The notes: a model not told the origin generated them from the letters alone. DNA of 64,000 nt from Paraburkholderia piptadeniae (GCF_900007165.1 NZ_CYGY02000077.1:1-64000); one strand, 5' to 3'. Counted from the stretch's first letter, positions 8,443 through 18,409 are shown. Numbers and translations are program-made.

Positions 8443-9270
8443 TCATTCTTCCGCCTTTGCTTTCTTCGACTCCCCTCCCATCACCGATACCGACGCTTCG
8501 CTCGTCAGCATCAGGAACGTCAGCGTCTCGCGCAGATAGAGCCGCACGGCCGAGTCGGTATGGCTCTGGTAGCCGATCGACACGTCCTGGCCGAGATGCA
8601 GTTCGTAGTCTCCGCCGCGCATCGACAGCACGCTGCCGCCCTCCACCGCAGGCGCCCAGACGATGTCGCCGTTCACGATCCGCTTGATGTGCTCGATCAC
8701 GGGATAACCTTGATCGCTGGCTTCGCCGAGTGCCGTGTACGCGTCGGCGCCGAGCAGCACGGAATACGGACCGTCCACGCCCGCGAGCCGCAGTTGTTCC
8801 AGCGCGCGGCTGATCGCAGCCGGATAGTCGGTGACATCGGCGGGCAATGCGACCTGCGGATTCGACGATCCCTCGCGAATGCCGACGATGCCTGCCGCCT
8901 TGTAGCCGTCGAAGATCGCGCGATCCTCGGCATAGGCAAGCTCCTTCGCGGCATCCTTCGCCGGCTGCCAGTCCGCGTCGTTCGCGCCGCGCTCGACGGC
9001 GTCGATCTCTTCGCGCTTCAATTCGAACGGCACGGTCAACTGGACGAGCGCCTTCACTTCGGCGAGTCTCGCGCTCACGCCATGATGAGGCTCGGCGATC
9101 GTCGTCTGATGGCCCGTGCCGATGCCGGACAGATCGGTGCCGCCCGGCCCCTTCACGTCGACCACGCGCCGCCCGGCGACAGAGCGCTTGAACGTGCGCG
9201 CCACTTCCTCTTCGATTTGCGACCAGGCAACACCGGAGATGGGGGCTAGCTCGCGATGCAGGTTATTCAT
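8443..9270 (-). CDS. Family 1 encapsulin shell protein
   Basis: A 275-residue HK97-fold encapsulin (linocin M18/CFP29 family). The N-terminus (NNLHRELAPIS, WSQIEEEVARTFKRS) is typical, followed by RRVVDVKGPGG, the central DRAIFDGY and the C-terminal LYLRETLTFLMLTSEASV. Family members assemble into a roughly 24-nm protein compartment in the cytoplasm. The start ATG overlaps the last eight bases of the upstream peroxidase gene, and its Shine-Dalgarno (AAAGGA) is embedded in the codons of the cargo-targeting peptide. A Lys-rich tail (ESKKAKAEE) would be exposed or disordered. Confidence 0.95.
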   Translation of the reverse strand: MNNLHRELAPISGVAWSQIEEEVARTFKRSVAGRRVVDVKGPGGTDLSGIGTGHQTTIAEPHHGVSARLAEVKALVQLTVPFELKREEIDAVERGANDADWQPAKDAAKELAYAEDRAIFDGYKAAGIVGIREGSSNPQVALPADVTDYPAAISRALEQLRLAGVDGPYSVLLGADAYTALGEASDQGYPVIEHIKRIVNGDIVWAPAVEGGSVLSMRGGDYELHLGQDVSIGYQSHTDSAVRLYLRETLTFLMLTSEASVSVMGGESKKAKAEE

Positions 9271-10354
9271 ATTGTCTGTTTCCTTTCAGAGAGCCAATAT
9301 TCAGCGAGCCTTCCTGATGCGGCTCGGCAGAAGCAGATGCGGAAGCGGAAGCGGATGCGGATGCATCATCAGGCGGCTCGCTCGCGCTTACGTTCACGCC
9401 CGCGGCCTGCGGATCGCGTTCCGCGAGCGCTTCGAGCAGAGTCGCCGATGGCACGAAGAAGAGACCGCCCGTGACGGCGCGGCTGAAGTCGAGCAGCCGG
9501 TCATAGTTGCCCGGCGGCCGCCCGACGAACATGTTCTCGAGCATCTGCTCGAGCGGCGCGGGCGAGCGCGCATAACCGATGAAGTACGTTCCGAACTCGC
9601 CTGCGCCGGGGCGTCCGAACGGCATGTTGTCGCGCAGGATCTTCACTTCCTCTCCGTTCTCGACGAGCGTCGTCAGCGAACTGTGCGACCACGACGGCTT
9701 CACGCCTTCGTCGAGCTCGATGTCGGAGAGCTTCGTGCGGCCGATGATGTGCTCCTGCGCTTCGACGGTGAGCGCATTCCAGCCCGTCATATCGTGCAGG
9801 TACTTCTGCACGAGCACGTAGCTGCCCGCTGCGAACTCCGGGTCCTCGTCGCCGATCATCGTGAACTCGGGCACCTCGCGGCCCGTCGGGTTTTCGGTGC
9901 CGTCGACGAATCCGACCATGCTGCGCAAGTCGAAATAACGAAAGCCTTGCACTTCGTCGACGACCGAGACGGCATCGCCGAGCCGGCCTGTCAGTTGCGT
10001 CGCGAGTTCGAAGCAGAGGTCCATCCGGTCCGCGCGAATGTGAAGCAGGATATCGCCCGGCGTCGCGACCGCGCGGCGTTCGCTCGGACCGAACTCGCGA
10101 AACGGATGAAGCTGCGCGGGACGTGGAGCGCCGAACAGCGTGTCCCATGCGTCTGAGCCGAAGCCGCACACGCACGACAGGTTGCCTGACGGCACGCGCT
10201 TGCCGACGGAGCGCACGAGCGCGCCGATGTCCGCGCACCATGCGCGCACGGCGCTGGCGTGGTCCTGTCCGGCGGAGAGCGTCGCGACGATGAAAATTAC
10301 GCTGCGGGTAATGGGACTGTCGACGGCTTGCGGTTCTGGAATGTCGTTGGGCAT
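9263..10354 (-). CDS. DyP-type peroxidase, encapsulin cargo
   Basis: A 363-residue dye-decolorizing haem peroxidase. The GFVDGTENP stretch carries the family GxxDG signature with the distal Asp, and TYFIGYARS lies near the C-terminal part of the catalytic domain. After the domain comes a flexible linker with six Ala-Ser repeats and the terminal GSLNIGSLKG, which matches the encapsulin cargo-loading peptide consensus. The ATG at 10354 is preferred over a TTG at 10393 because it begins next to the conserved N-terminus. It would be packed inside the shell encoded by the overlapping next gene and probably acts against peroxides. Confidence 0.94.
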   Translation of the reverse strand: MPNDIPEPQAVDSPITRSVIFIVATLSAGQDHASAVRAWCADIGALVRSVGKRVPSGNLSCVCGFGSDAWDTLFGAPRPAQLHPFREFGPSERRAVATPGDILLHIRADRMDLCFELATQLTGRLGDAVSVVDEVQGFRYFDLRSMVGFVDGTENPTGREVPEFTMIGDEDPEFAAGSYVLVQKYLHDMTGWNALTVEAQEHIIGRTKLSDIELDEGVKPSWSHSSLTTLVENGEEVKILRDNMPFGRPGAGEFGTYFIGYARSPAPLEQMLENMFVGRPPGNYDRLLDFSRAVTGGLFFVPSATLLEALAERDPQAAGVNVSASEPPDDASASASASASASAEPHQEGSLNIGSLKGNRQYE

Positions 10355-10705
10355 CGGATCGTGTCCTGTTGAAACCGTTGCGGATTGCGACAAAGCGGAA
10401 AGTGCGCCGGGTAGGAGAGTACCGCGATTACGGCGATTCTGTCCCTGGAGCCGGCAAGAGGGTCATGCGTTGATGAAATGCGGTTCGCGACTAAAAACAT
10501 CATACGAATTGATCGACATCAGGTTACGGGTTTCCCCGCGTCAGGTCTGGTTGGAAGCGAGCCGATATACCCATCGAGCATCGCGTTATCAGCCGCCATG
10601 AAAACCAGCAGCATCAGCAACGACCAGCAACAATCAGCAAGCTACCCGCAAGCCATCCGCAAGCCTCGACCCCAGCCGCAGCAAACCGACCATCCTGACT
10701 TCACC

Positions 10706-12247
10706 ATGACTCTCAACAAGAAACTCGCCTCGATGATTGCGATCCTCTGGATCGGCTTGATCCTCATCGGCGCGTTCGGCGCGTGGCAGAACCGCTCGTC
10801 GATGATTTCCGACCGCCGCGACCAGTTGACCACGCTCGTCGAAGAAGCGAACGCGATCGTCAACCACTACCACACGCTGTCGCAGCAGCACGCGATGCCC
10901 GAGGCCGACGCGAAGAAGCAGGCACTCGACGCAGTCTCCGCGCTGCGCTACGGCGCTGACGGCTATTTCTCCATCAACGACTCGCAGCCCGTCATGCTGA
11001 TGCATCCGTTCAAGCCGGCCCTCGTCGGCAAGAACCTGTCCGATTTCGCGGACCCGGCGGGCAATCACCTGTTCCTCGATATCGTGAAGGCGGCGAACCA
11101 AGGCAAGGGCGGCTTTGTCGACTATCTGTGGTCGAAGCCCGGCAGCGAAACGCCCGTCGCGAAGACCAGCTACGCGATGCGCTTCGCGCCGTGGGACTGG
11201 GTGCTCGTCACGGGGATGTACATGGACGACGTGCAGAGCGCGTTCTACGCGGACCTCGTGCGCTGGCTCGCGATCACCTTCGCGCTCGGCGCGCTCGCGA
11301 CTGTCGCGATGGTGCTCGTGCTGCGCAGCGTGAAGCAGACGCTCGGCGGCGATCTCGAAGTGGCCGTCGAAGCAGCGCAGCGCATGGCGCGCGGCGATCT
11401 CGCGACGCCCATCCCTGTGGCGCATCGCGACGGCGCGAGCCTGCTGCACGCGCTGCGCACGATGCAAAAAGGCCTCGTCGATACCGTGTCGCGCGTGCGC
11501 GCCGGCACCGAGAATATCAACGTCGGCGCAAGCGAGATCGCGGCGGGCAACACCGATCTGTCGCAGCGCACGGAACAGCAGGCGGCCGCCCTCGTGCAAA
11601 CGGCATCGAGCATGGACGAGATGACGTCGAACGTGAAGCAGAACGCCGACAGCGCGGCCACGGCCGCTCACCTCGCGAGCCAGGCCGCCGATGTCGCGAC
11701 GCGCGGCAGCCGCGTCGTCGACGACGTCGTTCGCACGATGGGCGACATCACGAACAGCTCGCGGCAGATCGGCGACATCATCGGCGTAATCGACGGCATC
11801 GCGTTCCAGACCAACATTCTTGCGCTGAACGCCGCTGTCGAAGCCGCGCGCGCCGGCGAACAGGGCCGTGGCTTTGCCGTCGTCGCGGCGGAAGTGCGCA
11901 GTCTCGCGCAACGCTCGGCGACGGCCGCGAAGGAGATCAAGGCGCTGATCGAAACGTCGACGGGCAGCGTCGAGGAAGGCGCGTCGCTCGTCGCGAACGC
12001 CGGTTCGACGATGACGGAGATCGTCGCATCGGTGCGCCGCGTGAACGAGATACTCGAGGAAATCAGCCATGCGTCGCGCGAGCAGAGCGCGGGCATCGAG
12101 CAAGTGAACCGCGCCGTCGGCGAAATGGATCAGGTCACGCAGCAGAATGCCGCGCTCGTCGAGCAGGCGGCCGCAGCCGCGCATTCGCTGAAGGACCAGG
12201 TCGGCGTGCTGCGCGAGGCGATTTCGAGTTTCTCGCTGCCCGCGTGA
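10706..12247 (+). CDS. Methyl-accepting chemotaxis protein with single Cache sensor
   Basis: A chemoreceptor of 513 residues from this start. TM1 lies at about residues 8-26, a periplasmic single-Cache domain (RYGADGYFSIND, then PVMLMHPFKP) at about 30-185, TM2 at about 190-208, then HAMP and the long signalling coiled coil. The hairpin tip IDGIAFQTNILALNAAVEAA is unmistakable. It ends in SFSLPA with no CheR-binding pentapeptide. The frame is open upstream, and an ATG at 10598 is possible, but 10706 places TM1 directly after a short basic N-terminus as usual. It is monocistronic; the ligand is unknown, with small carboxylates common for this sensor type. Confidence 0.9.
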   Translation: MTLNKKLASMIAILWIGLILIGAFGAWQNRSSMISDRRDQLTTLVEEANAIVNHYHTLSQQHAMPEADAKKQALDAVSALRYGADGYFSINDSQPVMLMHPFKPALVGKNLSDFADPAGNHLFLDIVKAANQGKGGFVDYLWSKPGSETPVAKTSYAMRFAPWDWVLVTGMYMDDVQSAFYADLVRWLAITFALGALATVAMVLVLRSVKQTLGGDLEVAVEAAQRMARGDLATPIPVAHRDGASLLHALRTMQKGLVDTVSRVRAGTENINVGASEIAAGNTDLSQRTEQQAAALVQTASSMDEMTSNVKQNADSAATAAHLASQAADVATRGSRVVDDVVRTMGDITNSSRQIGDIIGVIDGIAFQTNILALNAAVEAARAGEQGRGFAVVAAEVRSLAQRSATAAKEIKALIETSTGSVEEGASLVANAGSTMTEIVASVRRVNEILEEISHASREQSAGIEQVNRAVGEMDQVTQQNAALVEQAAAAAHSLKDQVGVLREAISSFSLPA

Positions 12248-12600
12248 GTGCTCTACCCTCGCTCGCCCTGTGCCTACGCCGTTGATGCGGCCAGCGCAGC
12301 CGATCAAACGCAGCCCACAAGAAAGCAGTCGACAAAAAGAAGGCGCTCATCGCGAGCGCCTCTTCAACACGCCGCGTCGGAGACGACGCATAAGTTGAAC
12401 GGGCGATCCGTCCGATTTTTCAACTTCACATGCCCCGCATTCCGCCCGATGTGAGCGCGACCGCACGGAGCAACACAGTTCCGAAGCGGCGCTCTTTCAT
12501 CGCGTTTCCTTGCGTGAAGCTCGCGCAAATATTACGTTCTTATTACAATCCGTTCCACGTTCACTGTGGACCGGTCATCGGAACGGCCGGCTTCGCCCTC
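12248..12600. other. Intergenic region between MCP and PBP genes
   Basis: About 350 bases with no convincing gene. It contains the stem-loop at 12341-12361 and an AT-richer stretch before 12600 (around ATATTACGTTCTTATTACAA) that probably holds the promoter of the following penicillin-binding protein gene. I could not fix the -35 and -10 boxes. Confidence 0.4.
12341..12361 (+). terminator. Stem-loop, probable terminator of the chemoreceptor gene
   Basis: AGGCGCTC and GAGCGCCT pair perfectly around ATCGC, preceded by an A-rich run and followed by CTTC, about 95 bases after the chemoreceptor stop. The T-tract is weak, so termination is inferred. Confidence 0.5.
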
Positions 12601-14355
12601 ATGACCCGCAAGCAAAACCACGACCCGTACGCGCCCGTCGCGAAGAATCCCGTCCTCGTCGCGCGGCTGCCGATGTGGCGCTCGAAGCTGATCGTGATTC
12701 TCGTGTTCGCGGCGTTTGCATCGCTGATCGGCCGCGCGCTCTGGGTGCAAATCGTCAATCGGGACTTCTACGTCGAGCAGGGGCAAAAGCGCTATCAGCG
12801 GACCATCGAACTCGATGCGACACGCGGGCGCATCGTCGACCGGCATGGCGCGATGCTCGCCGTCAGTCTCGCGACATACGAAATCTGGGCGTCGCCGAAA
12901 CTGCTCGACGAAGCCGCACATGCGCCGCTCGCGAAGCTGCTGGACATGCCGCGCGCGGAACTCACGCGCCGCGTATCCGGCGACAAGAGCTTCGTGCTGC
13001 TCAAGCGCCAGGTCGATGCACAGACGGCCGCGCATATCGACAAGCTCGACCTCGCGGGCATCACGCGCATCGCCGATTCGAAGCGCTTCTATCCGGAAGG
13101 CGAAGCGGCCGCGCACGTGGTCGGCTTCACCGATATCGAGGACAACGGCCAGGAAGGCATCGAACTCTCGGCGAACGAACTGCTCGCGGGTCAGCCGGGC
13201 GAGCGCGAAGTGATCCGCGATCGCCTGGGGCGCGTGATCTCCGATACGCGGCCGCTCACGCCCGCGCAAAACGGCGCGACCGTGCATCTGACCATCGACC
13301 GGCGCATCCAGCAGCTTGCGTATGCGCAGCTCAAGACGGCCGTCGCGAAGCACAGCGCGCAGGCGGGCAGCGTCGTCGTGCTCGACGCGCGCAACGGCGA
13401 GATTCTCGCGCTGGCCAATTACCCGAGCTTCGATCCGAACGACCGCGCGCGGCTCACTGGACAGCAGCTGCGCAACCGCGCTGTCGTCGATACGTTCGAG
13501 CCGGGCTCGACGATCAAGCCGCTGGTGGTCGCGCTGTCGCTCGATCGCGGCCTCGTGCGGCCCGATTCGATGATCGATACCGCGCCGGGCTGGTACAGGA
13601 TCGGCCCGAACGTGGTTCACGACACGTCGAATCACGGACGCATGACGATCGCCGAGGCATTGCAGAAGTCGAGCAACATCGCGCTCGCGAAGCTCGCGCT
13701 GAACCTGCCCGCCGAGACCATCTGGGACAAGTATCAGGAGTACGGACTCGGGCGCGCGCCGCAGCTGACGTTTCCCGGCGTGGCGGCGGGCCGCGTGCGT
13801 CCGTTCGCGCGCTGGCGACCGATCGAGCAGGCGACGATGGCCTACGGCTACGGCCTGTCGACGTCGCTGTTGCAGATCGCGCAGGTGTACACCGCTTATG
13901 CCGGCGACGGCACGCTGCACCCGGTCAGCCTCATGACCGACCCGGCGCGTTCCGCCGCAAGAGGCGATCGCCAGCGCGTCACGACGCCTGCGACGGCGGC
14001 CGCGATCCGCTCGATGCTCGAAATGGCGACGGGCGCGGGCGGCACGGGGCGCGCGGCAAATGTGGACGGCTATCGCGTCGGCGGCAAGACGGGGACGGCG
14101 CGCAAGCAGGTCGGCGCGACGTATGCGAAGAACCGTTACCGGTCGCTCTTCGTCGGCATGGCGCCGATGAGCGATCCGCGTCTGATCGTCGCCGTGATGA
14201 TCGACGATCCGGCGGGCCGCGCGTTCTACGGCGGCACGGTCGCGGGCCCCGTGTTCAGCGCGGTGACGGGCGGCGCGTTGCAGCTGCTTGGCGTGCCGCC
14301 CGATGCGCCTGTGACGGCGCCCGCCACGGCCGCCACGCATGCGCCCGATGTGTGA
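12601..14355 (+). CDS. Class B penicillin-binding protein (FtsI/PBP3-like transpeptidase)
   Basis: A 584-residue bitopic protein. One membrane segment lies at about 29-50, then the dimerisation/pedestal region (TRGRIVDRHGAMLAVS), then the transpeptidase domain. All three active-site motifs are present: S303-T-I-K306, S357-S-N359 and K496-T-G498. The ATG at 12601 gives the usual short cytoplasmic N-terminus. It stands alone and not in a division-wall gene cluster, so it is probably a second, orphan FtsI-type enzyme crosslinking peptidoglycan in the periplasm. The Pro/Ala-rich C-terminal tail is likely disordered. Confidence 0.92.
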   Translation: MTRKQNHDPYAPVAKNPVLVARLPMWRSKLIVILVFAAFASLIGRALWVQIVNRDFYVEQGQKRYQRTIELDATRGRIVDRHGAMLAVSLATYEIWASPKLLDEAAHAPLAKLLDMPRAELTRRVSGDKSFVLLKRQVDAQTAAHIDKLDLAGITRIADSKRFYPEGEAAAHVVGFTDIEDNGQEGIELSANELLAGQPGEREVIRDRLGRVISDTRPLTPAQNGATVHLTIDRRIQQLAYAQLKTAVAKHSAQAGSVVVLDARNGEILALANYPSFDPNDRARLTGQQLRNRAVVDTFEPGSTIKPLVVALSLDRGLVRPDSMIDTAPGWYRIGPNVVHDTSNHGRMTIAEALQKSSNIALAKLALNLPAETIWDKYQEYGLGRAPQLTFPGVAAGRVRPFARWRPIEQATMAYGYGLSTSLLQIAQVYTAYAGDGTLHPVSLMTDPARSAARGDRQRVTTPATAAAIRSMLEMATGAGGTGRAANVDGYRVGGKTGTARKQVGATYAKNRYRSLFVGMAPMSDPRLIVAVMIDDPAGRAFYGGTVAGPVFSAVTGGALQLLGVPPDAPVTAPATAATHAPDV

Positions 14356-14394
14356 CGCCTGCTACGCCGCGCCGTCGGTACATGCTTTGCTTCG

Positions 14395-16020
14395 TTACGC
14401 GCTGGCTTGTGCAAGCGCGTGCAAATCGCTTGCGACTTCATCCATCACGGGCTGCCACTGCGCGAACCGCCGCTGCCGGTAGAGCGTAGCGGTCGGATAC
14501 CACGGACTGTCGCGCCCTTGCGTCATCCACGTCCAGTACGGATTCACGTCGAGCAGCACCCACGTGGGCCGGCCGAGCGCGCCCGCGAGATGCGCCGTCG
14601 ACGTGCATACGCTGATCACGAGATCGAGTTCGCTGACGAACGCCGCCGTGTCGTCGAAGCTGCGCCATTCGTGCGTGAAGTCGGTCATCGGCAGGCCGGC
14701 CGCGCGCGCCGCCGCGACATCGTCGGCCGCGCCGGGTTGCAGCGAATAGAACGCGACGCTTTCGAGTCCGCTTTCGAGTCCGCTAAACGCCTGCGCATAG
14801 CGCTCCCAGCCAACGCGCCGAAAGCGGTTGCGTCCATGCGCCAGGCTGCCCGTCCATGCAACGCCGACCTTCAGGCGCGGCTCGTTCGCGAGACGCGCGC
14901 GCCATGCGCTGCGCGCGTCGATATCGGCATGCAGATAGGGCACGGCCGATGGAATCGTCTCGACGCGCGTATCGAGCATCAGCGGCGCGCTCGCGAGCGG
15001 CAGTTCGAAGTCGAAAGGCGGCAGCGCGTCGACGGCGCCCGCCGACGAATACGCGTCGATGTGCTCGCCGAAACTGCGTGGCAACAGCTCGCCCATCTGC
15101 GGAAACGAATTCCACGCCAGCCGCCCGCCTTCGCGATGCACGCGCTGCGCCAGCGACGGAATGAAGCGGCAGAACTGCAGCACGTCGCCCATGCCCTGCT
15201 CGCCCCATACGAGCAGCGTCTTGCCCGCAAGCGACTCGCCGCGCCACTGCGGCTTGCCGAACACGGGACGGCCGCTCGTCAGCATGCTTGCGGGATCGCT
15301 CCAGCGCGCTTCGTGCGCGGGCCAGCCCTCAACGTAGTTGCCGCGCAGCAGATGCAGCACGGCGAGCGCCGTGCGGAGCGAAGCGTTGTCGGGTGCTAGC
15401 TCACAGGCCTTCGCCGCGTGAGCGAGCGCGTCGTCCCAGCGCTGCGACTCCTTCAGCGCCTGCGAGAGATTGCCGTGTGCAAGCGCGCTGCGCGGATCGA
15501 GTTCGACCGCCCTCATCGCCGCGGCCAGCGATCCTTCGACATCGAAGCGCGCGCGCCGCGCGCCCATCAGATTGATCCACGCGCCGAAATCCGCAGGGTC
15601 CACGGCGACGGCCGCTTCGAGCAATCGCCGCTCTTCTTCGGGGTCGCCGCCCGTGCGGTTGAGCGCAATCGCGAGATTCGTGCGCAATCGCGGAAACGCC
15701 GGATCGATTGCAAGCGCATGGCGATACGGCGCGAGCGCGTCGCGATGCCGGTTCGCGCTTTGCAGCGCGTAGCCCAGACGCACGCTTGCCGCCGCGTCGT
15801 GCGGCTCGAGTTGCGCGACGGTTTCGACGACCGATATGGCTTGCGCGAACTGCTGTTGCTGAAGCAGATCGACCATCATCCTGTCGATCGAAGCGCGATC
15901 CGTTTGATGAAGATGCGCAGCCGCTTCGAGCCACAGCGAACGCGCACGCGCATCGCCGCTCGACTGCGCGGCTACGGCGTGGCGAAGAAAAGTGAGAAAC
16001 GGATCGAAGACCGGCTGCAT
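14395..16020 (-). CDS. TPR repeat protein with C-terminal glycosyltransferase domain
   Basis: A 541-residue protein. The N-terminal half is built of tetratricopeptide repeats (RLGYALQSANRHRDALAPYR, NLSQALKESQRWDDALAHA and similar). The C-terminal half is a GT-B-like domain with LLVWGEQGMGDVLQFCRF and a second nucleotide-sugar-binding-like region (VGVAWTGS, then DLVISVCTSTAHLAGALGRP). This is the TPR-linked family 9/41-like glycosyltransferase type, which may modify a protein or glycan; the acceptor is not evident. The ATG at 16020 is preferred over an upstream start that would add a basic 27-residue extension unlike the family. It converges on the PBP gene. Confidence 0.82.
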   Translation of the reverse strand: MQPVFDPFLTFLRHAVAAQSSGDARARSLWLEAAAHLHQTDRASIDRMMVDLLQQQQFAQAISVVETVAQLEPHDAAASVRLGYALQSANRHRDALAPYRHALAIDPAFPRLRTNLAIALNRTGGDPEEERRLLEAAVAVDPADFGAWINLMGARRARFDVEGSLAAAMRAVELDPRSALAHGNLSQALKESQRWDDALAHAAKACELAPDNASLRTALAVLHLLRGNYVEGWPAHEARWSDPASMLTSGRPVFGKPQWRGESLAGKTLLVWGEQGMGDVLQFCRFIPSLAQRVHREGGRLAWNSFPQMGELLPRSFGEHIDAYSSAGAVDALPPFDFELPLASAPLMLDTRVETIPSAVPYLHADIDARSAWRARLANEPRLKVGVAWTGSLAHGRNRFRRVGWERYAQAFSGLESGLESVAFYSLQPGAADDVAAARAAGLPMTDFTHEWRSFDDTAAFVSELDLVISVCTSTAHLAGALGRPTWVLLDVNPYWTWMTQGRDSPWYPTATLYRQRRFAQWQPVMDEVASDLHALAQASA

Positions 16021-16601
16021 ATGCGCTGAACGAAGAGTTGACCTGAGCACACAGCGTGCTGCGCGCGCGGCATAGATGGATGAGAGTTGCACATTGTCCA
16101 ATGCAACCGTGCCGCGACGCGTAAAGAATCGTCAATGCGCGCAGAACCAGCAGATGACCGTGCACGGCACGATCACGCGCCAGTGCCTCCCGTGCCACCG
16201 ACGCGCTACGCGTACAAACTGCCTGCCGCCGTGCGCGTCGAATCGCTCGACAGTGTGCAGTCTCCTGACGCCACATCGTCATCGCCTGCGACGCAGGCGC
16301 AATGACGCGCCGCTTCCTTCGCAAGCACGATGCAAGGCAAACGCCAGCCGCGTCTGTGATTGCGCCGGCATCCACTGACGATTTGACAATCGATACCTTT
16401 CACTACGCTGTCCGACGATGACAGCGTCGAAAGTTATGCGACTCCATAAGTTCACACCTGTTTGATTCAATTCGGTCGCGTCGGCATAGCCGACATGCGG
16501 CCTGCATCTCCATGCGGATCGTCACGCGCCTCAGATCGGCGCGCTCACGATACGACCGCCCCGAAACAAATCAACAATTCATTCCCGGGAGCTACGTCAT
16601 T
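16021..16601. other. Intergenic region before the AcpA-like gene, with an inverted repeat
   Basis: About 580 bases between divergent genes. A possible small frame at 16135-16305 (about 56 residues, Pro/Ala-rich) has plausible codon use but no clear ribosome site, so I do not call it. The CGCTGTC/GACAGCG dyad at 16406-16426 around CGACGAT could be an operator. The part nearest 16602 is AT-richer and likely holds the AcpA promoter. Confidence 0.4.
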
Positions 16602-18266
16602 ATGTTTCGCCGAGCTTTGATAGCGGTTCCTTGCGCCGGGTTGGCGCTGTCGCTGTTCGCATGCGGCAGCGATCACAACAACTCGACGGCGCAGAACTCG
16701 CTGCAAACCGCTACACCCATCAAGCACCTCGTCGTGATCTACGGCGAGAACGTTTCGTTCGATCACTACTTCGGCACGTACCCGAACGCGACGAACCCGG
16801 CCGGGGAGCCGGCGTTCTCGCCTGCCGCCAACACGCCGTCGGCAAACGTCCTCACGGGCACGCTGCTGACGGCCAACCCGAACCTGAACGCGGCCAACGG
16901 CACGGGCGCGGCGAACCCATTCCGCCTCGACCGCACGCAGGCCGCGACGGCCGACCAGAATCACGCGTACACGGCGGAGCAGCAGGCGAACGACAACGGC
17001 GCAGCCGACCTCTTCCCGAAGTTCACGGGTAAGGGCTCGAGCGGCGGCGTCGGCGCATTCGGCACGACGGGCCAGGTGATGGGCTACTTCGACGGCAACA
17101 CCGTCACGGGCCTGTGGAACTACGCGCAGAAGTTCTCGATGAGCGACAACGCGTGGACGTCGACGTATGGTCCGTCGACGCCGGGCGCGCTCGAAGTCGT
17201 GTCGGGACAAACGAACGGCGTGCAGATCCTGAAGACGACGGCGAGCCCGTCGACGGTCGCGAAGAGCTCGTTCTTCATCAACGACGGCCAGGGCGGCATC
17301 ACGATGATCAACGACGTCGATCCGGGCAACGACGTGTGCTCGAGCCAGACCGATCAGGCGCTGATGTCGGGCAAGAACATCGGCGACCTGCTGAACGCGA
17401 AGAGCATCACGTGGGGCGGCTTCATGGGCGGCTTCAACCTGTCGACGACGAACCCGAACGGCACGACGGGCTGCAAGCGCAGCACGGTCGCGACGGCCGT
17501 GAACGCCGCGACGGCCGACTACATTCCGCACCACAACTGGTTCCAGTACTACACGTCGACGGCCAATCCGCAGCACACGCGTCCGAGCTCGATCGCCGCG
17601 ATCGGCTACAGCACGCAATCCGACGGCAAGACGCCGGAACCGGCGAACCACCAGTACGACACGGATGACTTCTTCGCCACCGTGAAGGCGGGGAACTATC
17701 CGTCCGTGAGTTTCCTGAAGGCGCCCGCCGCGCAGGACGCCCACGCAGGCTACTCCGACCCGCTCGACGAACAGCAGTTCGTCACGAAGGTCGTGAACTT
17801 CCTGCAGCAGCAGCCCGACTGGAACAGCACGGCCGTGATCGTCACGTATGACGACTCCGACGGCTGGTATGACCATGTGTTCATGCCGCCCGTGTATGGC
17901 TCGTTCGATGCCCAGGCCGACCAGCTGAACGGCGCGGGCGTGTGCGGCACGACGGGCACGCAGCCGGCGGGTGTGAACGGCGGCGCCGTCAACGGCCGCT
18001 GCGGCCCGGGCACGCGCATTCCGTTCCTCGTGATCTCGTCGTGGGCGAAGACGAACTACGTCGATCACACGTTCGTCGACCAGGCCTCCGTCGTGCGCTT
18101 CATCGAGGACAACTGGCTGAACGGCCAGCGCATCGGCGGCGGTTCGTTCGATGCGACGTCGGGCAGCATCATGTCGATGTTCGACTTCTCGAACGGCGGC
18201 AAGAACCCGACGCTGTTCCTCGACCAGACGCAAGGCACGCCCGTCAGCTCGGTGCCCGCGATCTGA
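16602..18266 (+). CDS. AcpA/phospholipase C-family phosphoesterase, lipoprotein
   Basis: A 554-residue secreted enzyme. Residues 1-20 form a lipoprotein-type signal ending LFAC, so it is probably lipid-anchored. The mature part opens with IKHLVVIYGENVSFDHYFGT, the signature of the bacterial acid phosphatase/phospholipase C family (alkaline phosphatase superfold), and later has VIVTYDDSDGWYDHV and GPGTRIPFLVISSWAK with expected metal and phosphate ligands. It hydrolyses phosphate esters outside the cytoplasm; substrate class is uncertain. GGGAG lies upstream of the chosen ATG. A cytochrome c peroxidase gene follows by about 140 bases on the same strand. Confidence 0.88.
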   Translation: MFRRALIAVPCAGLALSLFACGSDHNNSTAQNSLQTATPIKHLVVIYGENVSFDHYFGTYPNATNPAGEPAFSPAANTPSANVLTGTLLTANPNLNAANGTGAANPFRLDRTQAATADQNHAYTAEQQANDNGAADLFPKFTGKGSSGGVGAFGTTGQVMGYFDGNTVTGLWNYAQKFSMSDNAWTSTYGPSTPGALEVVSGQTNGVQILKTTASPSTVAKSSFFINDGQGGITMINDVDPGNDVCSSQTDQALMSGKNIGDLLNAKSITWGGFMGGFNLSTTNPNGTTGCKRSTVATAVNAATADYIPHHNWFQYYTSTANPQHTRPSSIAAIGYSTQSDGKTPEPANHQYDTDDFFATVKAGNYPSVSFLKAPAAQDAHAGYSDPLDEQQFVTKVVNFLQQQPDWNSTAVIVTYDDSDGWYDHVFMPPVYGSFDAQADQLNGAGVCGTTGTQPAGVNGGAVNGRCGPGTRIPFLVISSWAKTNYVDHTFVDQASVVRFIEDNWLNGQRIGGGSFDATSGSIMSMFDFSNGGKNPTLFLDQTQGTPVSSVPAI

Positions 18267-18296
18267 CGCACGCACCGAGCGCGTCGGGAGTTTTTT
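18265..18296 (+). terminator. Possible terminator after the AcpA-like gene
   Basis: A short GACGC/GCGTC stem (18265-18269 with 18281-18285) is followed within five bases by six T residues. The stem is only five base pairs, so this is a weak call. Confidence 0.3.
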
Positions 18297-18409
18297 AGCA
18301 GCATGGCCGTGTTGCAGCCGGGAAACCGGCGCAACGCGGCGCTTTCGTTTTCGAGGCGCGGCCTGTGCGGCGCGTCTGTCCCGAATCAGTCATTGCATCG
18401 CGATCGAAT

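Noticed and set aside
12510..14489. Plus-strand frame of about 660 residues in another frame of the PBP gene
   Set aside because: Extremely Arg-rich with no domain; the PBP frame has all three active-site motifs.
16135..16305. Small Pro/Ala-rich frame upstream of the AcpA-like gene
   Set aside because: Plausible codons but no ribosome site and no recognisable feature, so not called as a gene.
16545..18275. Long minus-strand frame opposite the AcpA-like gene
   Set aside because: Arg/Val-rich antisense shadow without ribosome site or domain.
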